A stretch of 64,000 nucleotides of DNA. Origin: Myxococcota bacterium (lineage in GTDB: Bacteria; Myxococcota_A; UBA796; UBA9615; JAKLKC01). The stretch covers positions 62,001-126,000 of the forward strand of contig JAKLKC010000007.1 of NCBI GenBank assembly GCA_023150875.1. Reading direction: 5' to 3'. The position numbers were made by a program, and so were the translations under genes. Below are positions 45,165-56,044 of the stretch, piece after piece; positions within the stretch are counted from its first letter, which is position 1; each line of letters starts with the position of its first letter. A model generated the notes under the pieces. That model was not told the origin of the DNA and ran no database searches. It saw only the letters and a list, made by a program, of their open reading frames with translations.

Positions 45165-45743
45165 CTACACCCCCTCCACCCTCGCCAGCACCTGCCCCTG
45201 GCGCACCTCGGCGCCGTCGTGAACCTCGATGGACACCACCCTCGCCCGGGGGGGGAGGCCGGGGCCGCCGTAGCGCAGGGGGTGGAAGGTCTTCATCACC
45301 TCCACGAGGGCCACGGTCTGCCCCTCGGTCACCTCGCCCCCGATCTCCACGAAGGCCGGAGCCCCCGGGCTGGGACGCAGGTACGCGATCCCGTCGATGG
45401 GGGAACGCACCGGCAGGGCCCGGGCGTCCTCCCCTGCCGCCGCCCCAGCCGCCGCCCCGGCCGCCGCCCCTTCCAAAGGCGCCAGGGCGCACAGCCTCTC
45501 TCCGAACTGGACCGCCCTCTCCCCCGACTCCATGAGGGGCTCCAGCACCAGCCCGTCCGCCCCCGGGGGCGCCACCAGGGGGTGGCGCCGGTCCAGGATC
45601 CGCAACGCCCCCAGCGCCTCCCCCGCCCGCACCCGCGCCCCCGCCCGGGGCGGGTCCACCCACACCCCCACCGCCGGAGCGTGGAGCGACGCCCCGCCCG
45701 CCTCGTCCCGTCGCAAGAGCGCCGTCAGCACCGTGGCTCCCAT
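45165..45743 (-). CDS. accB: Biotin carboxyl carrier protein-like subunit with two lipoyl-type domains
   Basis: The protein is 192 residues. The C-terminal ~80 residues form a biotinyl/lipoyl domain with VEVMKTFHPLR, whose MK places the biotin-accepting lysine (motif usually A/V-M-K-M/L). The N-terminal half (GVWVDPPRAGARVRAGEALGAL..HPLVAPPGADGLVLE) looks like a second barrel of the same fold with no MK motif. An Ala/Gly-rich hinge (AAAGAAAGAAAG) lies between. It should carry carboxybiotin between the carboxylase and carboxyltransferase encoded just upstream. The ATG at 45743 follows the carboxyltransferase stop by 16 bp. The doubled barrel is unusual for a bacterial BCCP. Confidence 0.75.
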   Translation of the reverse strand: MGATVLTALLRRDEAGGASLHAPAVGVWVDPPRAGARVRAGEALGALRILDRRHPLVAPPGADGLVLEPLMESGERAVQFGERLCALAPLEGAAAGAAAGAAAGEDARALPVRSPIDGIAYLRPSPGAPAFVEIGGEVTEGQTVALVEVMKTFHPLRYGGPGLPPRARVVSIEVHDGAEVRQGQVLARVEGV

Positions 45744-45759
45744 CCCGCGCTCCCCAGGT

Positions 45760-47487
<1,728 letters not shown>

Positions 47488-47489
47488 GA

Positions 47490-48866
<1,377 letters not shown>

Positions 48867-48960
48867 CGGGGGGACCTCCCTGCCCCGGACCGCGCCGGGG
48901 TCGGCAGAGTAACGGTCGCGGGCCCGGAGGGGCAAGAGACGGGAGAGCGGGAGGGCCCGC

Positions 48961-49089
48961 GGTGGATGTGTGGATGCCGGGCGCCCTTCCCTGGGGAACC
49001 GCGGGCGCAAATGTAAATGTGTTGGTGCCTGACACCCCTTCAGGGGACCGCTGGCGTAAATGTAGATGTGTTGGTGCCTGACACCCCTT
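48961..49089. repeat. Tandem ~49-bp repeat, three units, reaching into a gene
   Basis: GTGTTGGTGCCTGACACCCC begins at 49019 and again at 49068, an exact 49-bp period. The 25 bp before each also match (GCGCAAATGTAAAT against GCGTAAATGTAGAT). A third, decayed unit (GTGTGGATGCCGGGCGCCC) lies at 48968-48986. Each unit contains the palindrome GGTGCCTGACACC-like core. The last 50 bp encode the C-terminal residues of the anti-sigma gene. It is visibly less G+C-rich than the region. Confidence 0.75.
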
Positions 49090-49984
49090 CGGCGGCCTGC
49101 CGCACCGCGGGTGCCGGAGCCTCCGACGCCACGAGGAAGCCGACCTCCCCGATCCGCAGGCCGCACACCGCCCCCTCGGGGGCCTCGGCGCAGGCCACCG
49201 CCGCCGCCGCCTCCCTGGGCCCCATCAGGGCCGCCAGGCCGGCGTCGAGGCCGTTCCATGCCCCCTCGGGGACGACGTAGACCGAGAGCCCCGCCGCGGG
49301 GCCACGGTACAGGCCCGCCGCGAGGGAGGCGGCGCCGAGGGTCGCCCGGCGGGCCCCCCCGAAGACGGTCCCCGGCACCACCGGCAGCGGCGGCGGCGGG
49401 AGCTCGGGGGCGAAGGGGGGCCCCGGCACGGACCCGGCGTCCCGAGCGGCGGCGTGCTCCCGCAACAGCTCGCCGATCCCCGGAGGGGCCGGCGGGGCCT
49501 GACGCGACGCCCAGAGGCCCTCCGCCAGCAGCAGGCCCAGGGTGAGCAGCACCCCCGCCGCCAGCCCCGCCAGGGCTCCCCGGTGGGAGCGGGCCCGGGC
49601 GCGGAGGGTGCGGACCCGGGCCTGGGCGGGCCGGGCCGCGCCGGTGAAGGGATCGGCTGTCAGGCCGGGGCCCCCGACCGCCCTCGCGGGCGCGGGGGAT
49701 CCGGGATCGGCCCCGGCGCCGGTGGCGTCCGGGGGGGGCAGGATCTCCTCGATCCGACGGCGCAGGGTGGGGGGGATCGGCCGCATCCTCGGGATCCCCC
49801 GCAGGGCCTCGGCGGCGCGCCCCAGGCGGGCGCGGTGGGCGGCGCAGCCGGCGCAGCCGGCGAGGTGCTCCCGGTCCTCGGCCACCATGGGCCCTTCGGC
49901 GCCCAGGTCCTGGGACTCCAGGCGACGCCGCACCCCCTCGCACCGCGGAGGCGGCGAGGCGGCCGGCGGCGAGCCCGGGCTCAC
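49040..49984 (-). CDS. Zinc-finger anti-sigma factor, C-terminus extended by a repeat
   Basis: The protein is 314 residues. The N-terminal REHLAGCAGCAAHRARL (HxxxCxxC) is the zinc anti-sigma (ZAS) signature. A single membrane segment (GALAGLAAGVLLTLGLLLAEGLWA, about 145-168) separates this cytosolic part from a periplasmic domain of ~130 residues (AASLAAGLYRGPAAGLSVYVVP, CGLRIGEVGFLVASE). It should bind and hold the adjacent sigma factor until an envelope signal releases it. The GTG start overlaps the sigma stop (GTGA), giving tight coupling. The last 14 residues (VSGTNTSTFTPAVP) are encoded by the tandem repeat; a related protein without that insertion would probably end near QAAEG. Confidence 0.75.
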   Translation of the reverse strand: MSPGSPPAASPPPRCEGVRRRLESQDLGAEGPMVAEDREHLAGCAGCAAHRARLGRAAEALRGIPRMRPIPPTLRRRIEEILPPPDATGAGADPGSPAPARAVGGPGLTADPFTGAARPAQARVRTLRARARSHRGALAGLAAGVLLTLGLLLAEGLWASRQAPPAPPGIGELLREHAAARDAGSVPGPPFAPELPPPPLPVVPGTVFGGARRATLGAASLAAGLYRGPAAGLSVYVVPEGAWNGLDAGLAALMGPREAAAAVACAEAPEGAVCGLRIGEVGFLVASEAPAPAVRQAAEGVSGTNTSTFTPAVP

Positions 49985-50481
49985 CGCTCCTCCGACGTCC
50001 GCCCGGGGGCGGGGAGGTCCTCCGGCGCCAGCTCGTCCAGCAGGCGCGCGAACTCCGCGCGGACCCGGCGGAGCCTCGAGCGGGTCGCCGCGGCGTCCTC
50101 CCCCAGCACCCAGGCGACCTCCTCGTAGGGCAGGCCCCAGACCTCCCGGAGCAGCAGTGCCGTCCGGTCCACCTCCTCCAGGTCGGCGAGGGCCCACTCC
50201 CGGGGCACCCGCCGCGCCTCCACCTGGGCGGGCGGGAGCCCCGCGGACCGGGGAGGCACCCGGGGGAACGCCACGGCGCGCCCGGCCTCCACCCGGGCGA
50301 GGTGGCGCTCCCTCACCGCCCGGAAGGCCGCCGCCCGGGGGATCCCGCCACCCCCCCGCGCCGGCCCCGCCACCGCCGCGGAGGCGGCCTCCCACGCCAG
50401 GTCGTCGGCGCCCCCCGGCCCTTCGAGGCGGAAGGCGAGGGCGTACATCTCGGCGAGGTGGTCGAGGATCCGGCGCGGCAC
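49981..50481 (-). CDS. ECF-type RNA polymerase sigma factor (short)
   Basis: The protein is 166 residues, at the short end for ECF sigma factors. The C-terminal part is sigma-4-like: LADLEEVDRTALLLREVWGL, PYEEVAWVLGEDAAATRSRLRRVRAEF, a helix-turn-helix recognising the -35 element. The N-terminal part (ILDHLAEMYALAFRLEGPGGADDLAWEA) resembles a reduced sigma-2 region ('...A...ADDL.QE'). A Gly/Pro-rich linker lies between. The neighbouring ZAS anti-sigma gene, overlapping by 4 bp, supports the call. It diverges from the zinc-ribbon gene, with 205 bp between that show no clear autoregulatory motif. Confidence 0.72.
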   Translation of the reverse strand: MPRRILDHLAEMYALAFRLEGPGGADDLAWEAASAAVAGPARGGGGIPRAAAFRAVRERHLARVEAGRAVAFPRVPPRSAGLPPAQVEARRVPREWALADLEEVDRTALLLREVWGLPYEEVAWVLGEDAAATRSRLRRVRAEFARLLDELAPEDLPAPGRTSEER

Positions 50482-50686
50482 GCCCCGAGGATGCCGGGCC
50501 CGGCGTCGGATGGGAAGGGCGCGTCGGGGCCGGAGCTACGCATCGCCGTGCGACTGCGTTTCAAGTCGAAACGCCCCGCCCCCCGCCTCCCTCCCTGCCC
50601 GGGGGCCGACGTGCTACAGTCGTGGCGCATCCTGGCCGGCCTCGGCCCCTGGCACGAGACGTGCTGAGCGTCCCTCCCCAAGACCC

Positions 50687-50911
50687 ATGCGGGACATTCC
50701 CCTCACCCCCTACCTGTGCCCGTGGTGCGCGACGCCGTTCCTCCTGGCGGTGTCCGGCGCCCCCGAGCGCCTGTGGGCCGCGTGCCCCCACTGCGGCACG
50801 CCGGGCCTGAAGATGCGCCAGGGGGACGGCGGCGATCCCGCGCCCGGCGGACCGGCACCGGAGGAGGGGCGGACCCCGGCCGCGGCCGAGCGCCGGGGCC
50901 GGCGGCGGTGA
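50687..50911 (+). CDS. Small zinc-ribbon protein
   Basis: The protein is 74 residues. YLCPWCATPF and AACPHCGTPG provide two CxxC pairs, a zinc ribbon of rubredoxin-knuckle type. The remaining tail is Pro/Gly/Arg-rich and disordered. The ATG at 50687 gives the ribbon at residues about 10-42. Its TGA overlaps the GTG of the methyltransferase gene (GTGA), so the two are coupled. Role unknown; a substrate- or nucleic-acid-binding accessory is possible. Confidence 0.65.
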   Translation: MRDIPLTPYLCPWCATPFLLAVSGAPERLWAACPHCGTPGLKMRQGDGGDPAPGGPAPEEGRTPAAAERRGRRR

Positions 50912-51774
50912 CGGCCACCGTCCCGGACCCCCCCGTCAGCCGGACCGCCCTCTGGACCGCGTGGCTGCGGGAGCGGGAGACGGCGCGGCCCGACGCCCTG
51001 CTCCAGGACCCCCTGTCCTCCCGTCTCCTCGCGGGCCCGGACCGGGAGGCCGCTCGGGAGCTGGACCTCCTGGCGGGGGGCGGAGACGCGGTGGTGATCC
51101 GGCACGCCTGGATCGACATGCGCGTCTTCCGGAGCGTCGTGGAGGACCGGGTGCGGGTGGTGACGGAGCTGGGCGCCGGGCTGGGCACCCGCCCCTGGCG
51201 CCTGGGCCTGCCGCGGGACCTGGAGTGGACCGACGTGGACCACCCCGGGCTGCTGGCGGCCAAGACCGCCCGCCTCGCGGGCGAGGAGCCCCGCTGCGCC
51301 TACCGCACCCTCGCCGCCGACCTGTCGGTGGAGGACGAGCTGGCCCGGATCGCCCGTGACGCGGGCCGCCGTGCCCGGGAGCGGGGGGCAGGCGGCGGCG
51401 CCGACTTCCCACTCTTCGTGCTGGAGGGGGTCCTGCCCTACCTCACCGAGGCCGAGGTCCGGACCACCCTCCGGATCCTGCGCGCCGAGGCCCGGCGCTG
51501 CCTGGTGGTCTGCGACCTGGTGAACCCCTGGTTCCTGCGCCGCTTCGCCCGGCGGTGGAACGGCAAGCTGGCGGAGATCGGGGCGGAGCTGCGCTTCGCC
51601 GTGGACGATCCCTGGCGCCTCTTCGCCTCCGAGGGCTACAGCGTGCTGGACGGCCAGAACCTCGTCGACGTGGGCCGCGAGATGGGTCGCTGGCCCATCC
51701 CCAGGTGGCTCCCCCTGCCCAGGGGCTTCCGGGAGTCGGGGCGCCTGGTGCTGGCCCAGGCCGATCCGATCTGA
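50908..51774 (+). CDS. LCMT-family SAM-dependent methyltransferase
   Basis: The protein is 288 residues. VSRTALWTAWLRERETARPDALLQDPLSSRLL is the conserved opening of leucine carboxyl methyltransferase-like proteins ('..TA..ta..RA.E..RpD.l..Dp.A..l'). IDMRVFRSVVEDRVRVVTELGAGLGTRPWRL supplies the SAM-binding GxGxG-like motif, WTDVDHPGLLAAK the acidic loop and FVLEGVLPYLTEAEV the family's motif. These enzymes methylate carboxyl groups of small molecules or proteins; the substrate here is unknown. GTG start within the stop of the zinc-ribbon gene. Confidence 0.8.
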   Translation: MTATVPDPPVSRTALWTAWLRERETARPDALLQDPLSSRLLAGPDREAARELDLLAGGGDAVVIRHAWIDMRVFRSVVEDRVRVVTELGAGLGTRPWRLGLPRDLEWTDVDHPGLLAAKTARLAGEEPRCAYRTLAADLSVEDELARIARDAGRRARERGAGGGADFPLFVLEGVLPYLTEAEVRTTLRILRAEARRCLVVCDLVNPWFLRRFARRWNGKLAEIGAELRFAVDDPWRLFASEGYSVLDGQNLVDVGREMGRWPIPRWLPLPRGFRESGRLVLAQADPI

Positions 51775-51778
51775 GTCC

Positions 51779-52135
51779 TCAGCCCCTCGCCGCGGCCGCC
51801 CGGCGCTGGGCGGCCAGCGAGATGTCGAAGAGGGCGATGGCCGCGATCCCGAGGAGGGCGTGCAGGTCCACCAGCGCCATGGGCACGAAGCCCAGGAAGA
51901 ACCCCAGGCCCAGGACGAAGGGCGCCGCCGGGAACCACCGCGCCACGCGCCGCAGGGCCCGCCTCGGCCCCGGCCCCGCCGAGATCGCCAGGGGCGCCAG
52001 GACCAGGACCGCCACCGCCAGGGACAGGTGCAGGTGCCGGGCGCCCCTCCCCATGGGGTAGATCCCGAGCCGCATCAGGAGGCCGATGGCGAAGGTGAGG
52101 TAGGCGCAGGCGCGCAGGGCGAGGCCGTAGCGCAT
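51779..52135 (-). CDS. Four-helix membrane protein, unknown
   Basis: The protein is 118 residues with four hydrophobic segments: AYLTFAIGLLMRLGIYP, LHLSLAVAVLVLAPLAIS, APFVLGLGFFLGFVPM and DLHALLGIAAIALFDISLA. Conserved-looking polar residues (HLHLS, LHALLG) could bind haem or quinone, recalling cytochrome b561-like folds, but the evidence is slight. The ATG at 52135 is preferred to an in-frame ATG at 52183. Converges with the methyltransferase gene (4 bp between). Confidence 0.65.
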   Translation of the reverse strand: MRYGLALRACAYLTFAIGLLMRLGIYPMGRGARHLHLSLAVAVLVLAPLAISAGPGPRRALRRVARWFPAAPFVLGLGFFLGFVPMALVDLHALLGIAAIALFDISLAAQRRAAAARG

Positions 52136-52255
52136 TCGAGGACCCCCGTGGGACGTGGTGGGCCCGGATTGTCGGGCCCGCACCCGGCGGTGGCAAGGCT
52201 CCCGAGGCCCCTCCGGCCCCCCCGGTCCCGCTCCGGTGTGCTAAACCTCCGGTCC

Positions 52256-54244
52256 ATGCACGCCCCGAGCTCCCCCCACCGCCCGATCCCCCTCGCCCTC
52301 GCCGCCCTCGCCGCCCTCCTGGCCGGCGCCTGCGACGACGGCGCCGCCCCCGACGACGACTCCGCCCCGGACGCGGCCCCGGACCTCACCGGCCTGCCCG
52401 ACGATGCGGACAGCGACCCACGGATCCCGGGCCACCCCCTCCTCCCGTGGCCGTCGGACTTCTTCGTCCACGAGGACCCCGCGACGCCGAACGGCCTGCG
52501 GATCACCCTCCCCCAGGGGGCGCTGCCGGCGACCGACGGGAACGTCCCCGACACCGCCCCTTACAACCTGCGGGACGGCTTCAGCCCCATCGGCCCCATG
52601 CTGGCCACCTTCGCCAACGGCGTGGACCCGGGGGCGGTCCCCACCCCGGACGGCGCCAGCGTCGCCGACGACGCCCCGGTGCTGGTCCTGGACCTGGACA
52701 CCGGCGAGCGGATCTCCTACCTGGCGGAGCTGGACGCCGGCGCCGACGGCGATCCCGCCCACCAGGCCCTGATCCTCCGGCCGCTGCGGCGCATGACCCC
52801 GGGCCACCGGATCGCCGTGGCGGTGCGGGACCTGGCCGGGGCCGACGGGCAGCCGGTGGCGGTCTCCGACGCCTTCCGGGCCCTCCGGGACGGGCTCTCC
52901 ACCGATTCGAGCACCGTGGAGGGACTGAGGCCGGACGCGGAGCGCCTGTTCGCGCGGCTGGAGGAGCTGGGGATCGCCCGCGCCGACCTCCGCCTCGCCT
53001 GGGACTTCACGGTGGTCTCCGAGTCCCTCCTGGACCAGGACATGATCGACCTGGCCGACGTGGTCCTGTCCCGGACCGGCTCGTGGAACCCCGCGATCTC
53101 CCTCGACATCCACGCCGACGGGGAGCTGGGACCCTACCGGGTGATCCGGGGCAGCATCACCGTCCCGTGGTTCCTGGACGCCGGGGACCGCCTGGTGCGG
53201 GACGCCGAGGGCCGCATGGTCCCCCAGGGGGAGCAGGCCATCGGCTTCCGCCTGACGGTGCCGGAGACGGCCTCGGGGACGCGCCCCATCCTCCTGTTCG
53301 GCCATGGCCTCTTCGGCAGCGACGAGGAGATCGAGGACCCCAAGACCAACCCCCTGGCCCACACCTGGGGCCTGCCCTTCATCGCCACCTCCTACGTCGG
53401 CGTCACCGAGATCGACGCCGCCCGGGCCTACGTCGCGGTGCAGAACTTCGACGACTTCGTGGTGATCACCGACCGCGTGCACCAGGGCACCGCCAACTTC
53501 CTCTCCCTGGCCCGCTTCGCCCGGGAGGAGCTCCCCGGGATCCTCCTCCACGACGACGTCGCGGGCACCCCCGGCGAGCCCGTGGTGAACGGCGACCTGG
53601 TCTACACGGGGATCTCCCTGGGCGGCTGCGTCGGCGGCGCCTACATGGCCTTGGACCCGGAGGTCGAGCGGGGGCTCCTGGTGGTCCCCGGGGGAGGCTG
53701 GGTCCACATGTTCGAGCACAGCTCCAACTGGGACGGCGATCCCGCGTCCCTCTCCGACACCTTCGCCGAGTCCGTGCCCGATCCCGCCGACCGCCAGGTC
53801 CTGATCGCCGCCCTCTCCCTGCTCTTCGACCCCGTCGACCAGTTCAACTTCGTCCACCGCCTGACCCAGGACCCCTTCGACTGGAACGCCCCCAAGACCG
53901 TGGGCGTCCACATGGTCCGCTGGGACAGCCAGGTGCCCAACTTCACCACGGAGATCCTGGCCCGGAACATCGGCCTCCCCCAGGTCTCCCCCGCGCCCTA
54001 CTCCATGTACGGCATCGACGAGGTGGCCGCGACCCCGGAGTCCCCCTACCAGGGCTCGGGGGCGGTGCTCTCCTACGAGCTCCCCACCGATCCCCTCCCG
54101 CCCGGGAACACGCCCCCCTCCTACGACAACGGCGTCCACCAGGAGGTGCGCGCCACCGACGCCTTCCGTACCCAGGCGGGCCACTTCCTGTGGAACGGCG
54201 GCGAGACGGTCCAGGTCTGCGAGGGGATCTGCGACCCGGAGTGA
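52256..54244 (+). CDS. Lipase/esterase-like alpha/beta hydrolase lipoprotein
   Basis: The protein is 662 residues. IPLALAALAALLAGAC is a lipoprotein signal (cysteine about 26), followed by an acidic linker (DDGAAPDDDSAPDAAPD). LPWPSDFFVHEDPATPNGLRI is the N-terminal block seen in large bacterial lipases of the 'Ig-like and alpha/beta' type. RPILLFGHGLFG provides the oxyanion HG region, and GISLGG in DLVYTGISLGGCVGGAYM is the GxSxG nucleophile elbow. A late aspartate and HFLW (TQAGHFLWNGG) could complete the triad. It should hydrolyse an ester at the cell surface; substrate unknown. The ATG at 52256 is right before the signal peptide. Confidence 0.8.
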   Translation: MHAPSSPHRPIPLALAALAALLAGACDDGAAPDDDSAPDAAPDLTGLPDDADSDPRIPGHPLLPWPSDFFVHEDPATPNGLRITLPQGALPATDGNVPDTAPYNLRDGFSPIGPMLATFANGVDPGAVPTPDGASVADDAPVLVLDLDTGERISYLAELDAGADGDPAHQALILRPLRRMTPGHRIAVAVRDLAGADGQPVAVSDAFRALRDGLSTDSSTVEGLRPDAERLFARLEELGIARADLRLAWDFTVVSESLLDQDMIDLADVVLSRTGSWNPAISLDIHADGELGPYRVIRGSITVPWFLDAGDRLVRDAEGRMVPQGEQAIGFRLTVPETASGTRPILLFGHGLFGSDEEIEDPKTNPLAHTWGLPFIATSYVGVTEIDAARAYVAVQNFDDFVVITDRVHQGTANFLSLARFAREELPGILLHDDVAGTPGEPVVNGDLVYTGISLGGCVGGAYMALDPEVERGLLVVPGGGWVHMFEHSSNWDGDPASLSDTFAESVPDPADRQVLIAALSLLFDPVDQFNFVHRLTQDPFDWNAPKTVGVHMVRWDSQVPNFTTEILARNIGLPQVSPAPYSMYGIDEVAATPESPYQGSGAVLSYELPTDPLPPGNTPPSYDNGVHQEVRATDAFRTQAGHFLWNGGETVQVCEGICDPE

Positions 54245-54259
54245 TCCGGCCCGCGGCCG

Positions 54260-55501
54260 TCACAGGCTCGACCAGGGCAGGGCCACCACCCGCTCCGTGA
54301 GCTGCTGCGGGCGGTCCACCCGGCACACGACGACCCCTCGCCTCGCCCGCCCGGGGTACTCGTCCAGGAACGCCTCCACGTGGCGGGCGTCCTCGGGGCG
54401 TGGAGAGCGGGTCCACTTCACCTCCACCGGGACGTCCTCGTCCGCGCCCTCGAAGACGAAGTCCACCTCGGCACCGCCCCGGGTCCTCCAGAAGCTGACC
54501 CGAGCCGAGCGCCCGAGGACCGCGGCCCGGTGGAGCAGCTCCAAGCCGACCCAGTGCTTCAGGAGGTCGCCGCCCGCCAGGTCCAGGATCCGCCCGTCCA
54601 GGGGGAGGCCCGCCGCCGCGTTCCTCACCCCCAGGTCGAAGAGGTAGAAGCGCGGGGTGGTCAGCAGGCGCCGCCGGGGCGAGCGGGCATAGGGCTCCAT
54701 CCAGTGACCGAGGAAGGTGTCGACGAGGACCTGGTAGTGGTTCCGCACCGTCGCGGCGGGGACACCGCTGTCCTGGGAGAGGTGCGCCACGTTGACGGTC
54801 CGGCCGGATCCGCTGGCCGCGAGCCGCAGGAACGTCGAGAAGGCGCCCAGGTCCCTCACCACCGCCTCGCGGCGGATCTCCTCCTCGATGTAGTTCTCGA
54901 CGTACGCCTCGAGGGTGAGGGCGGCGGACCCCGGCTCCTCCAAGCGCACGCCCGGCAGGCTGCCCGTCACGAGCAGCCGATCGAGCCCCTGCGCGGGGAA
55001 GGGCGGGGCGTCGCCCGAGGTCGCCGAGGGCTGCTCCGGGCGCGACCAGGGCCATCCCGGCTGGAGGTCCCCTTCGGTCTCCCACGCCACGACCGGCGAG
55101 GGGCGGTAGACGTGGGACCTGCCGGGCAGGAGGTTCGCGGAGTGGGTCCGGAGCTTCCGCGCCGAGCTGCCGGTGAGGAAGAAGGAGAACCGCTCGTGGT
55201 CCTCGTCGTAGAGGAGCTGGACCTCGTCGAGCAGGGCCGGGACCTTCTGCACCTCGTCCACGAGGATCCGCCCGACCGTGGGGGGCAGGGCCCGCAGCTC
55301 CCGGGTGAATGCCCCCGGATCGGCCTCGAAGGTCCGCCGCAGCCGCGAGTCCTGGAGGTTGTACACCGCGGTCTCGGGGCCCCGGAGCAGGTGCCGGAGC
55401 AGCGCGGTCTTCCCCGTCTGGCGGGCGCCGAACAGGAGCTTGACCTTGTTCGGACGGGTGGCGCGGGCGATGGTGGGTCCGAGCTGCCGACGATAGTACA
55501 T
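54260..55501 (-). CDS. AAA_14 / DUF4143 ATPase
   Basis: The protein is 413 residues, the usual family length. Walker A GARQTGKTALLRHLL is near residue 25. ILVDEVQKVPALLDEVQLLYDE is the Walker B with the family-specific DEVQ, and FFLTGSSARKL the sensor I. The C-terminal DUF4143 half ends in a nuclease-like VDFVFEGADEDVPVEVKWTRSPRPED (D..E.K pattern). These widespread 'AAA+ with DUF4143' proteins are often called orphan or defence-related ATPases; the actual role is unknown. The ATG at 55501 is favoured because a good -35/-10 pair ends just before it, implying a leaderless transcript. Diverges from the HEPN-ATPase cassette. Confidence 0.85.
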   Translation of the reverse strand: MYYRRQLGPTIARATRPNKVKLLFGARQTGKTALLRHLLRGPETAVYNLQDSRLRRTFEADPGAFTRELRALPPTVGRILVDEVQKVPALLDEVQLLYDEDHERFSFFLTGSSARKLRTHSANLLPGRSHVYRPSPVVAWETEGDLQPGWPWSRPEQPSATSGDAPPFPAQGLDRLLVTGSLPGVRLEEPGSAALTLEAYVENYIEEEIRREAVVRDLGAFSTFLRLAASGSGRTVNVAHLSQDSGVPAATVRNHYQVLVDTFLGHWMEPYARSPRRRLLTTPRFYLFDLGVRNAAAGLPLDGRILDLAGGDLLKHWVGLELLHRAAVLGRSARVSFWRTRGGAEVDFVFEGADEDVPVEVKWTRSPRPEDARHVEAFLDEYPGRARRGVVVCRVDRPQQLTERVVALPWSSL

Positions 55502-55508
55502 GCCGTTG

Positions 55509-55549
55509 TGGATATGCCTGGATAATCCACATGTCAATGCGGATTATTC
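55509..55549 (-). promoter_or_regulatory. Promoter and inverted repeat of the AAA_14 gene
   Basis: On the minus strand TTGACA (55532-55537) is followed after exactly 17 bp by TATCCA (55509-55514), a vegetative-type -35/-10 pair. The expected start point would be at or just before the ATG at 55501, so the mRNA may be leaderless. GGATAATCC (55520-55528) and GGATTATTC (55541-55549) form an imperfect inverted repeat (8 of 9 bases) around the -35, a possible operator. The block is AT-rich amid GC-rich DNA. Confidence 0.5.
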
Positions 55550-55618
55550 GCCGCACCCCACGTAGGGTCGGAGCCGACTTCCGCCGGATCGTCCGACGAC
55601 GGAGTATCATCCGGGCCG

Positions 55619-56044
55619 ATGACACTCTCCTACCCGGATGCCGCTCGTCGCCACCTTACGGACGCCAAGCACCTCTATGATGCGGGCCGGCTCGCGAACG
55701 CCGACCACCTCTACGGTGTCGCCGCCGAGTGCGCGCTCAAGGCTGTTCTGCAGGGGCTGGGTATGCGCATCGACCCACGGAGAGAGGCTCCCGAGACGCG
55801 GATCCACGCCCGGCACGCAGACGTGATCTGGCCTGTGGCGATCGCGTCCATGGGGGAGCGCGTCGCGGCCCGGTGGTTGCCCCTGCTGGGCGACGGCCTC
55901 CCCTTCGATGACTGGAGTGTGAACCGCCGCTACGACTCGGACTCGACCCAGCCCGAAAAGGAGGCGGTCGAAGGCCACCGGGAGGCGGCCGGAAGGGCGC
56001 GGAACGTCATGGACGCGGCGTGGCTGGATGGGATCGCCGGATGA
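55619..56044 (+). CDS. HEPN-like protein, first gene of a three-gene ATPase cassette
   Basis: The protein is 141 residues and all-helical. YPDAARRHLTDAKHLYDAGRLANADHLYGVAAECALKAVLQGLG matches the N-terminal helices of HEPN-type bundles (the 'A....A..L...gr...a..l...A.E.alKa.L' pattern). The catalytic Rx4-6H motif of HEPN RNases is not clearly present, so it may be a non-catalytic scaffold or antitoxin-like member; the closest candidate is EGHREAAGRAR. The TGA overlaps the ATG of the next gene (ATGA). The ATG at 55619 directly precedes the first helix. Confidence 0.65.
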   Translation: MTLSYPDAARRHLTDAKHLYDAGRLANADHLYGVAAECALKAVLQGLGMRIDPRREAPETRIHARHADVIWPVAIASMGERVAARWLPLLGDGLPFDDWSVNRRYDSDSTQPEKEAVEGHREAAGRARNVMDAAWLDGIAG

